Source: Siphonodentalium dalli
Taxonomy: Eukaryota > Mollusca > Scaphopoda > Gadilida > Siphonodentaliidae
Assembly (NCBI GenBank): GCA_032622095.1
Contig: CP136066.1
Location: 132,153,917-132,217,916 of the forward strand
Length of the DNA: 64,000 nucleotides
Reading direction: 5' to 3'
The notes below the pieces were generated by a model, which saw only the letters and a program-made list of their open reading frames with translations, was not told the DNA's origin and made no database searches. A program made the position numbers and the translations under genes. The stretch's first letter is position 1. Each line of letters starts with the position of its first letter. Of the stretch, positions 37,184 through 47,505 are shown in pieces.

Positions 37184-38900
37184 ATGTATCTAGGCCAATA
37201 GTTGATATGCCGTTGTATCGAAGATGACGGTATGAACATTTTGGACCATTTTGGCCATTGTTGAATAAGGGACGGGTTCATGGCATGATGGTCAAAACGG
37301 GGCCAATTTTTTTTTTATGGGTCCAATCACCTCCAAACTCGGAATGTATAGTCTCCATGAGTCACTGATACCAAATATGGAAAAGGTCAGGGAAGGAGTG
37401 TCAAAATAAATTTTTGCTCCGAAGATCATCACATGACCAAATTTATTATACCCCCATTTTCTTCTTCGAAAATGGGGATATACTGGATTGACTGCGTCTG
37501 TCCGTCCGTCACGCTTTCTCCCTCCGTCAGTCCGTCCATCCATCCGTCCGACCTCATAACTCGAACAACTGTGAACCGATTTCAATAATTTTTTGTATGC
37601 AATCTCCTTAGGATGATGCTAATTGCGGTTCAGTCCGACTTTTTTTTTTTAAGTTACGCCTTATTTTCGACTTAGAAAATTCTGTCCGACTTAATAACTT
37701 TAACAAATATGAACCGATTTCAATAATTTTTGGCATACATGCTTCTCACAATACCCTCTCTACATGACGCGGCTATGGATTGGCTCAGACTGTTTTTTGT
37801 AATATTACACTTCATTTTCAACTTATTTTGACTTAGAAAATTCTGTCCGACTTAATAACTTTAACAAATATGAACCAATTTGAATAATATTTTCTGTACA
37901 AGCTTCTTGTGACACCATATCGTTATTATTAGTCCGAATTTTTCTTTAAAGTTAAAAATCTTTTTTGTTGGGTTTACGGATAATGCGGGTTGAATTTGCC
38001 ACGGTGGGGGTATGCTAGCACTCGAGTGCACACCTCTTGTTACGTTTGATGTCATGAATCGACGTTCCTGATGTTGGCGCATAGTGTTTTGAAGCTATTG
38101 CCATTGGAATTGGAATATGATATGTCAACTCTTTCTATTTTTTTCTTTGGTCTGAAATTTTGAAGCACTGACTTCGCTGAAACCCTATTTTCCTAATTTT
38201 GAGTGTGATAGGCAGCTTGCAAATCTGTTTTTTTTACTAAAATTAAAGTGATAGCAACTGAAAAAGTACACTTTCGCCAGCGTAATATGTTTATCTATGG
38301 GCTGGCCAAACTTTTTTTTGTACCGATGATCACCAAACTCAGGATTTAATGTTTCTGAGAAATGTCAGTTATAAATTAGCAAACATTTGTTGAATCGGAT
38401 GATAAATACCAGAGTTATGAACCCTTAAATATTAATATATTGGGCTTGAAGGCCCCTTCTCCTTCAAACTGGAAGCATGTATGTCTGTATTTTATATGCC
38501 ATGTTGTTTAGAATACTGAGGTGAACATATGGGGTAAGTTTGGTCGACGTTAGAAAAGAGCCAAATTTTGTTTTTCATCGAACGATCAGCAAACTCAGAA
38601 TATGAAGTCTACAAGAGATGGTTATTACAAATTCACAAAAAGTTCTTGAATTGGATGGTAAATACCTGAGCCCTTAAACATTAAACTATTGGGCTAGAAT
38701 GGCTTGTTGCCCCTGCTCCTTCAAAATGAAAGCATCTATGTTGCTGGGGGGGGGGGGGTAAAAAAGGGCCAATTTTTTTTTCTCGATCCAATGATCACCA
38801 AACTCAGAATATAAAGTCTCAAATGTAAACAATGAGACATAAATGGAGACATTGAGGATAAGTTCAGTTGATAACGGCTATGTTTAATAAAATATTTACA
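37184..38900. repeat. Mollusc-type dispersed repeat with internal duplications
   Basis: Phrases such as ATGATCACCAAACTCAG recur at about 38331, 38587 and 38796, and a related CCAATCACCTCCAAACTC is at about 37323. The steps are irregular (256, 209). It is interrupted by the element at 37446-38042 and holds a run of 13 G at 38746-38758. Ends are not defined. Confidence 0.5.
37446..38042. mobile_element. TATACCCCC-ended element, second copy
   Basis: This is the same family as 28502-29121: the start is TTATACCCCCATTTTC, the end CACACCTCTTGTT, and the CAATAATTTTT phrases are at 37583, 37721 and 37882. The last ~200 bp is nearly identical to the nested copy. Confidence 0.87.
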
Positions 38901-39162
38901 GTGCTATGTGATGATTACTTGAAAGTTTTACATAGAAATGTTGGACACCACATCCTCGACCCAATGCCAGCTCCTTTGACATTCCGAAGACCCAGGAATA
39001 CCACCAACTGAAGTCTTCAGCTTCATCATCAAACGATCAGGCCAGGGCATCCAATATCATGCGACTTAGCTACAACTAACTGCATATCATGCTGAAGAAA
39101 GTGACAAGAAAATAGAAGCAACTCAGCTGCCTTAGCACAAGCTACCATATACAGACATGAAT

Positions 39163-39396
39163 CATCCAGATCCTTTCTCGCTTTTCGACCATCCTGGGTT
39201 CACTTCAGAGAGACACAGTAGAAACAAAAGAATCTGACCTGACCCACAAAGACATCCTTCATATGCTTAAGAAGTTTCAGAGCTTTGCAACATCTGGAGA
39301 CAACAGACACCATTCTTCAGACATGGAAATGAAAGCGATGATAGAAGCAACGATTGTCAAGTCACAATGTGCCCATACACAAGTCGATGCTAGGTA
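39163..39396 (+). pseudogene. Coding-like remnant, unidentified
   Basis: One plus-strand frame is open for about 75 codons, from just after a TGA to a TAG at about 39394. It has protein-like composition (for example DLTHKDILHMLKKFQSFA and MEMKAMIEATIVKSQ). The upstream 200 bp is also GC-richer than its surroundings but broken by stops. I do not recognise it. It could be a decayed transposon ORF or a processed remnant. An exon of the host gene is less likely because no splice pair fits the phase. Confidence 0.3.
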
Positions 39397-39524
39397 GCTT
39401 TTTTTTGTAAAGTCAGACTGAATCACCGTAAAATCGATCTTTTTCATGTTTCATGTCTTATCTATATTATGTATTATCATGTTTATCTATATCATTACAT
39501 GTTTTAACTGTGTTATTTATATTT

Positions 39525-39690
39525 ATAGTTGATTTTCATAGTTTATTCAATAAAGTCACATTAATCAATAATAGTGGTTGTGTCTTGGTAACAAGGCAAT
39601 ATATTCCATTGTTGGCGCAATTTTCTATAAACCAAACACCTATCCAAACTGAAGAGAATGGCTGGTCCGTAGAGTGTTCGGTAGTGCACA
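39525..39690. mobile_element. Tigger-like end fragment
   Basis: This aligns with 9065-9210 through shared phrases GTTTATT(C/G)AATAAA, GGCAATATATTCC, TTTTCT(A/G)TAAACC and GTGTTCGGT. The terminal TIR is degraded. Confidence 0.5.
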
Positions 39691-40355
39691 TTCAAACCCA
39701 CGTTGTTTGTCCTCTGAATCATCCAATTGATTTACATGGTGTGACTACTGACCTTCTTTTTTTCAAAGTGATTGCCTCTCACTGGCACCACTGAGACTCA
39801 GTGGTACGTTGTGCTTTATTGCGAGACAAACTGTAGCAATGAGGAAACCTGTGATAGACAAGTAATCTTTCTTGATTGTCATTACTGGAAGCTTGTATTT
39901 TATTTGTGTATTAAGGTGGTACTGAGGTGACCGATCATTCCAACCTCACATAGATACCAGTTCCTCACAGCTGGAAATTTGAAATGCTTGAATCCACTGA
40001 TTTCAATGTATAGTGAACTAGACATCCTTCTGAACTGTAGCTAATGCTACAAAGGAAGATAATTTTCTTTTGAAAACTAGGAAGTTTAGTGTTAAAGGAA
40101 ATGTACAAATTTACATTAATATTATCTTTTCCCATAAAATAAATCAATGCTTGCACTAGATAAGTGCTCTAGTTTTTTTATTATTCCATTATTTTGAGGA
40201 TGTAGCGTCGGTTCTGAAAAAAAATAAGTTTCTGAAAATTTGCCATGACCATTAATATTGAAATAAGTCATTGCTGTGCCACCTTAAATAATTGAAAACC
40301 CTAAGGTACATTATCGATGTCAGCTTCATGAACACTTCCATTTCTATTTCCACAG
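39691..40355. other. Unassigned DNA at the end of intron 3
   Basis: AT-rich, ending in the TTTCTATTTCCACAG acceptor of exon 4. No further element recognised. Confidence 0.45.
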
Positions 40356-40432
40356 GCCTATGTCATCCTCGGTGAGATGGCCGCAGACATGGATGACTCA
40401 TTTCAAGAAGTCATCAAGAAAGATTTAGAAAG
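40356..40432 (+). CDS. Internal exon 4 of the unidentified gene
   Basis: The acceptor is TTTCTATTTCCACAG (strong) and the donor AG|GTGATC (weaker). It enters in phase 0, matching exon 3, and leaves in phase 2 after 77 bp. It reads AYVILGEMAADMDDSFQEVI then KKDLER, an amphipathic, acidic-to-basic helix that extends the LEKKYREKLYSQ of exon 3 into a probable coiled coil. The frame meets a TGA just past the proposed donor, as expected if the exon ends there. No homolog is recognised. It is 23.6 kb from exon 3. Confidence 0.75.
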
Positions 40433-40546
40433 GTGATCAAAGCTCTTGTGATGTCACTACAAACTGGAGATACTCTAACCTGTCATATTCGTCTGTGATA
40501 TGTGCACCTTGTGCTGTGTATTGAATATAAAGCAACAGCAATTTGA

Positions 40547-40843
40547 TAGCCTGGTTTACGAAATCATCTTGCAATTTGTTTCAAATATTGTAAAAAAAAA
40601 TTATTGATTGTTTAGCTTCACAGTCTAACATATGAAACATTTTGAGAAGAAAATAATTGATAGCAAACTATTTCCTTTTGTTTTCTCCTTTGTGCGCACT
40701 ATTTAAACTGTTTTATGAGAAGAAATACCTTAGTTTATTTGCGTTTTTCTTGTGAAATTCATGTACGACTCCTATGTTTGTCTGACCTTGAGGAGGTGTT
40801 CAATATTTTTTTTTTTTTTTGTAATAGTTTGTAAACCAGGCTA
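40547..40843. mobile_element. 297 bp MITE with TAGCCTGGTTTAC TIRs
   Basis: TAGCCTGGTTTAC at 40547 and GTAAACCAGGCTA ending at 40843 are exact 13 bp inverted repeats. TA at each outer edge may be the target duplication. No ORF. It lies 114 bp after exon 4, in the next intron. Confidence 0.78.
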
Positions 40844-41033
40844 TAATATTGGTGTTGCCTAATAATGGAATATCATTTCTTGTTATTTTGGAACCTAATT
40901 CATATGGAACATTCTTGTTAGCTCTTATGTTTTATAAGATAGTAGAATTCAACGTTATGTCAAGATAAAAGAAATATTTTTGAGATTCATAACTCTGATT
41001 CACAAGTAGTTACTGGCAGTTGCAAAACAATTT

Positions 41034-42025
41034 TTATTATACGCCTGTTTGAAAAAACTGTCACATTATGTAAATGGGTTGTCCGTCCATCCTCCGTCCG
41101 TATGCTTTTGGTTTCCGGATGATAACTTTAGATTGAATCGAGTGAACTGAACCAAATTTGGTATGTTAGTTTACCACCCCAAAATACATTTCAAGTTCGA
41201 ATATGGGTTTCGTCTGCATGATTTTGACTGAGTTATGTCCCTTTTTCGACTTAGATTTTACCTGATTTGCGGTTTCCGGCTGATAACTTTAGATTGAATA
41301 AAGTGAACTGAATCAAATTTTCTATATTAGTGTATCACTCCAAAATACAGATCAAGTTCGAATATGGGTTTCATCCGCATGATTTTGACTGAGTTATGCC
41401 CTTTTTTCAACTTAGATTTTACCTGATATGCGGTTTCCAGATGATAACTTTAGATTGAATCGAGTGAACTGAACCAAATTTGTTATACAGATCAAGTTCA
41501 AATATGGGTTCTGTCTACACGATCTTCGAATTTGAGTCCGATCCGACCATTTTTTCCAGAGTTATGGGATTTTTTTGTCTGAAAATAGCCAAAAATATAT
41601 ATTTAAAAAAAAAATTTATGTTTCCGCAAGATAACTCAAGATTTTATCGAAATCCACTACAGATTATGGTTCATGTATTGACTTAATCTTTACAAACAAG
41701 GAAAATGTGCATTGCGGTGTTTCGGAAGTATACTATTCATATTACAAACTTGTTTGGATTGGATGGAATGATTGTTGATGTGGTTATTTCTCACTGGTAA
41801 CAAGGTATATTAATTTCAACTTAAAATATTTATATTTTGATGTTTCTGACTGATAAACAAATTTGGTATGTGAATTTTTCAGTCAAAAATACCACAGTTG
41901 AAGTTATTGTATTTTTGTTATTATTTCGTCTTAAATCAAAGGTTTCAAACAAATGAATTAGACCTTGCCCCACTCTACTCCAGAAACGGGCGTATTATGC
42001 CACGCCGCAACGGCGTGCTCTTGTT
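41034..42025. mobile_element. Element with TATACGCCTGTTT/AAACGGGCGTATTA ends and 161 bp core
   Basis: The left end ATTATACGCCTGTTT and right end AAACGGGCGTATTATGCC are a near-inverted pair, with a CCGTCCGT stretch near the left end. A unit starting GGTTTCC repeats at 41110, 41271 and 41432, exactly 161 bp apart. It carries GAGTTATGTCCCTTT phrases. No ORF is supported. Confidence 0.75.
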
Positions 42026-42222
42026 ACATCTGTTTTGAATATATTATCCTTCAATAATCTGAGTCTTTCACCCTTATGTTTGACTACCTATGATAATGTG
42101 ACAATGTATTCAATTCAATTCACTCAGGCCCATTATATACATTGAGCCAGACACAGGTCACGCCAGCCTAATTAATGCTAAACAGTTAGAGTTCCCTCCT
42201 CTCCCCACTTCACTTTTTGCAG
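42026..42222. other. Intronic sequence before a candidate exon
   Basis: It ends in a polypyrimidine stretch CTCCCCACTTCACTTTTTGC followed by AG. Confidence 0.35.
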
Positions 42223-42300
42223 AGTTATGTCCTTTAGAGTAAAAAATGCATCCATGTCAACTTTTGATCTCTGTACTTCTGTTCCCCTGTGTGTACCCAG
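42223..42300 (+). CDS. Candidate exon 5 (weak)
   Basis: An excellent acceptor and donor (CAG|GTGAGTATG) bound a 78 bp segment. Its first base A completes exon 4's trailing AG to AGA (Arg), and it stays open for 25 codons, leaving in phase 2. Against it, the encoded residues (VMSFRVKNASMSTFDLCTSV) do not look like a coiled coil, and the segment opens with GAGTTATGTCCTTT, a phrase shared with local repeats. It may be a cryptic or alternative exon, or chance. Confidence 0.28.
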
Positions 42301-43189
42301 GTGAGTATGATTGCACATGTTTATAGGCAAAGACTTGGGATATGTTCTAGCATCGCGAATAGGACCATGGTTGTTGCTGTCTAAAGTAAAGCTTTCTAAA
42401 AGTTGGAGGAATAATAAATGAATGGCGTAGGCTGAATTTAGGTCTCCTCTTATGTCACGATATGATCATAGCTGTTGAAAGTGACACTAACTTCTTGGCT
42501 TCTATATGTTATTACTGAGTATGGTCGTAAAATGCCATGCTGTGTACCTACCGGTACTTCACCATATTAGCAGTCAGCCATTATTCCTAAAAGGGACTCA
42601 AGCAATTGGTGAATCTGAACCATTGTAACTTGAAGTTTTAAAGAGTTTATGATGTTCAAGGATTGTGAATGATAATAGCCTTTCAACACAGTCAGTTGTT
42701 GGGTTTTCGTGATATTCCCATTATATTGTTCAAGGGAAAAAGGGACATAACAATGGCCAAGCAACGTCATGACATCATTTTAATAGCAGTGAGGTTAAAC
42801 CCTAATTGACTAACTAACTGTATCTCTGTTATCATAGCTCATGATTGAATTATGATTGGTATACTCATGAAGCAGCATGGGGGAACAATATCCACATGCA
42901 ACACGTTTTGACCATTCATTTCTTTTGAAGTTATGGCCGTAGCAAATTAATTAACCTCAACTAAGATAAAAAACCACCTTTGCGAGGGATATGTACAATT
43001 ATGTTGAAACCACAGTTGGAAATTATTATCAAAATCCACCGATAAATTATAAGAATTTCCAACAACTTACTGTGGTTGTAACAAGCAATTGAGAGTGATT
43101 GTAAACCGGTGTGTATATAGGTGTAATAACGAGACTTAAGGAGCTAAATTGTGGAGGATGTTATGTACGAGCGAAGAAATATCAATCTG
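42301..43189. other. Unassigned DNA
   Basis: No convincing gene. A loose inverted pair around AATTGTTGGAAATTC lies near 43010-43075. Confidence 0.4.
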
Positions 43190-44470
43190 CAAACGGGGAG
43201 CCCCCACTTAACAAAAGCGATGCCTTTCCTAACCTTCGCTTATCATTCACTTATCAATCGAATACTTAGAAAAAACCACTACTTAGCAACCGAGGCGCGA
43301 ATGGACCAATCATTGATAACCTTAGCATTTGAATGCTACCTTTTCGGTTTCTTAGTTTTCATATAGGCTGAAATATTCATGAGCTTAATAGTATTCAAAT
43401 GGTAAGCTTATCATCGAACATCACCTCATTTGCATAATTACCATTCAGATGGATCACATTTCGATTACTTAGCTTATCATTCGAATACATGCTTAGATAA
43501 CCATTCGAATACAAAGGCTCAAATGCTTAGGTGACCATTCAAATGCTTAGCTAACCATTCATATCCTTATTTTTGGACAGGATCTACACTTGAGTTTTGT
43601 CGATAAAATCATTATAATTGCATGAATATAAGGCATTCCTGCAATCCTGGATACTTTTATCCATATGTGGATTTTCTTATATGCATGTACAGTACTTATA
43701 GATTTACATCCAGAATAAATTACTATCCAAGTGAATGAAGAATAAGACTGCTAATTAATATAACTGGAATTAATTATTCTTAACGCAAAACAATAAAACT
43801 TCCAAACAAACAAGTCAATTGATTTTATATCATGCCAGCTATTAACACTGCCCATATCAGCTAATATTCCATTGAATGCCTTCGGAATTAAAAAGTTAAT
43901 GAACTTGATTCACCCAGAATAAAATTCAATATTGAGACAACAAATTATCAGTTATATATTGCACACTAATACAAGGAAATTAAAGCACCAAATTGGCCAT
44001 ATAACATATTTGTATATGCAGATGATGTGTTACTATAGTTTCTGTAACTCTCTCCAGATCTAGTGGCATAGGTTTAATAATTACTTACATAAATTCACAG
44101 ACTCCTTCCAGAAAACAACAGAGCAGAAATTAAAATGTCTGACTGGATGGAGAATTTCCCTCGTAAACTATAAACCATGACTGATTTAATGAGATCACAT
44201 GACAATAACATCCCTACCATTCAAATTTAAGGAACAATATCTCTTAACATTTGAATTCTAAGCAAGAAAAAATACTTAGGGCTAGCATTTGAATGTTAAG
44301 CGATTGTTAAGGAACATGGCCTTTAGTCTTCAAATGACATCCCTTAGCGTTCAAATGGTAAGCGAATGTTAAGGAACATGGCCTTTAGTCATCAAATGAC
44401 ATCTCTTATCATTCGAATGGTAAGTGGATGTTATGAAATGCATCTCTTAGTCTTCAGATACTAAGTGAAT
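43190..44470. mobile_element. TIR element with clusters of CATTCGAATG motifs
   Basis: At least 15 variants of a 10-14 bp motif around CATTYGAATG, often followed by CTTAG or preceded by its complement, cluster in the outer ~350 bp (43200-43560) and outer ~260 bp (44210-44470) in opposite orientations. The right cluster includes a 62 bp tandem repeat (GGAACATGGCC at 44311 and 44373). The middle is AT-rich and non-coding. Subterminal repeat clusters of this kind are transposase-binding arrays in some DNA transposons; the superfamily is not identified. Confidence 0.6.
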
Positions 44471-46371
44471 GTAGGGTTCTGCAAATCGGCATATGTCGGC
44501 AGATTCTAATTCCAATATCGAATCGGGGAGCCGATGTTGACATCGAATCGAATCTTGAATCGAATTGGCCAGCTGCCAGTCCAGAACTTAGGTCTTTGAA
44601 GTCAGTCCAGATTTTATTGCTATAAGGTGATGATAAATTTCAGTTTTAAGTATGTTACACAGAAAATAAAATCACATGTGCAATTCTCCAAATGTAATAT
44701 GACCATACGCTAGCGTAATTAACGAACCACAGCTAAAACACACGCATAAGGTAGGATATATCTTTGTCATTTTAATCCTATAAAATAACATCATAGATGC
44801 GTATTCCCATCAAATAAGATTAACTTAGGCCTTATATCATGGTGTGATGATAGATGACACTCCAGACATGCACAAGGGTTCATTGACAGAGTGGGTCCAT
44901 AAGCAATTTCGTGTATAAATTAGGTCATTCATATCATACATCAAGGCATGTGAGATATCAGACTATACGAGCTCACTGACTCAGACTTAAAACCTAAATA
45001 AAAAACTTTTAAAAGCCGTTCATTTTGAACAAATTATTACAGAATATAAACTACCAACATCAAACTGAAAGTTGGTTGTTGTCTAGAGGGGAGTATTTTA
45101 CTGAAATTAACCCGGCATTATAATATTGACGGTGTGTGTGCAATCCGATTGAGATGTGTACTATACGAAGAAGCTTGTCGATTTCATAACATGCCATTAT
45201 GTTGATTTCAACGAAACATGACGAACAACATCATCATGTAGCTTTCACCATCGACCGAATTAGCGATAACCTGAATGTATCTTCTGATATGTTCATAAGT
45301 ATGTGTTTCTTGTCGATTCATGAAAATAGAAGGATATCTGAGGATTATCTGACTCACGTATGTACTATGTAATATTAGGATAATTTAAACACGATATAAT
45401 AATGTTTGCTTGCATCACGAATTTCTATTTCGATTCCAGTATTGTCCCCAGCCCAGCCAGAGTGATTGAGATTTTCCCATTGCATGCGACATTTATATTT
45501 TAGACCACTCAAATTCAAATATTTGACAGTCCATAATATGTTATAATTATGTTCAATATAATGTAAACCGCAATTATGAATGAACTTCACTGTGCATAAT
45601 TCCAATAGTAACTCCCCTCATTTTGAACGCCGGCCATTGAAAGACGCACACGTTTATTTCAGATTATGACATTAATGCATTAGGCCCACCAATCTACTGT
45701 GCGACATAAGCGCTCGCAAAAATTCAAAACAGCAGTGCTGTATTAGATAATAATTGGTGATGTCACAAAATTAGATATAGTCTATATATGACCCAAAGCG
45801 TCCGGCTTTGGTTCGTTATAAGTTTTATACATGTACATTTCGATTCTGTTTTATTAATTGAAGTAAATGGTTTCAGGTATGTGTATGCCAGAAATAATTA
45901 TGCCGTTTGCAGTCAATCATTAATATTGTTTGATATCAATACTGCATAATCTGCATTCATATTCATGCCGTAATAACATGACACTTACTAGCGATATATT
46001 GACATGTACCTGTACACACACAATGCAGTTTGTGAAAAATTGGTACTTAAAGATCTACATATGTATAACCACCATCCCGATAAAACGCAATGAACCAATA
46101 ATAATATGCTAGGACAGTTGTCCCTTTTGTGATCTTTTTGACGGTATATATACCTAAGTGAACAAACCTCTAATAATAAGAAATTAGCATATGATGACAA
46201 ATCTCGTGGATGCATCACTCCTGTATTTCATCATCAGCCTTGGCAAAATGTCCGACATAGTGTCAATGATGGGGACAAATTGGAATCAAACTATTCGATT
46301 CAGCTGTCTAATTAGGTGTCAACACCAAATCACAATGGTGACATCGAATCGAATATTCGCAGAGCCCTATA
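44470..46371. mobile_element. hAT-like element, TAGGGTTCTGC termini
   Basis: Left terminus TAGGGTTCTGCAAAT and right terminus (reverse complement TAGGGCTCTGCGAAT) match closely, and GACATCGAATCGAAT-type repeats are subterminal at both ends. The flanks AAGTGAAT and AAGCGAAT agree at 7 of 8 positions, fitting an old 8 bp TSD. The inside is AT-rich with no transposase motif. It is adjacent to the 43190-44470 element. Confidence 0.65.
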
Positions 46372-47505
46372 AAGCGAATTTTAAGCAATTACTTTTTAGG
46401 TCTTTCCTCTTGGTAAGGGGGAACTTTGCGGTGCTTAATTAATGTCTTGCAAGAAAGAATATCAATGGAAGCATCCAGCATACATTGGTCTCTCTGTTTT
46501 GTCTTGTTGCATTGAGTTGTACCATATATATACCTCCCAACAAAGTAACAGTAATATACAGTGCATTCTCATCCAATCACGCAAATGATGGACGTCATTC
46601 AACATATTTAATTTTTTTTACAAATGGGAACAATCTTGATAAACGTGATGTAAAACACTCTGGTATACCGTATAGGGTGATCAAATAGAAATTCAGAATA
46701 ATCTTGCTCAAATTTGTTAGTTTTTATGAATAGTAATCCAAATTGACAAAACACACCTTCATTCTTAATACATATATTAATAAAATGCAATGACTCTTGA
46801 TGCCGAGATCATTTGTGTTAGTTTATCACCGATAGTTGCGTCCCGAATTGAGATGCAAATAATTCCAATTGAGCGTAGTTCAGACGATGATTTCTAAGTA
46901 CTAATCAGTTTCACACACCCGAATAATTCCATAAAATGTCTTTATTCTGAGATATGTTCAGCTAGGCATTCTTCAAATGTATGTACTTACAGACTTGCAA
47001 TGTTCATGATTTTCGAAACACAATCTGTTATACCAACCTTTATAATTTGAAGATGAGAAGATGTATTTGCGACTGAAATTCCAGCAGTTCGCCAGTCGGT
47101 CTTATACATTGTAACATGCTCCATCACGCACATGTAATTGCACCCTATTTTGCCCCAGTATAAATAATATCAGATGGTACCAGTAATACTAGTATTTATC
47201 CCATGTTTTTTTGGCAAAAACATTTTGGGGGTTCACAAAACTGGTATTTTTTTACCCAGGTTCGCTGAAACTGGTATTTCATACCCAAATTTGGCTCATG
47301 TACATATATCACATTGAAAGAAACAAATCTGGTTTTGCAATATGAATGAAGCTACCAAATTGTAACTATCATGAAAGACATTCATGGAAAACTAACTGCT
47401 TTAATATGTGCACAACATGATCCGGTTATTCTTCATTCGGAGAAAACAGCTCAGTAATTGATAATTGCAAAGGTGAAATTATTATTATGAATGAACTGTT
47501 ACTTT
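46372..47505. other. Unassigned DNA
   Basis: Two to three short ACTGGTATTT phrases occur at 47240-47280. Otherwise nothing supported. Confidence 0.4.

Larger units (their letters stand above)
16772..40355 (+). other. Intron 3 (~23.6 kb) of the unidentified gene
   Basis: The donor is GTATAA and the acceptor TTTCTATTTCCACAG. It is packed with the mobile elements listed separately. I saw no extra exon inside it that keeps phase 0, but a short one could have been missed. Confidence 0.6.
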
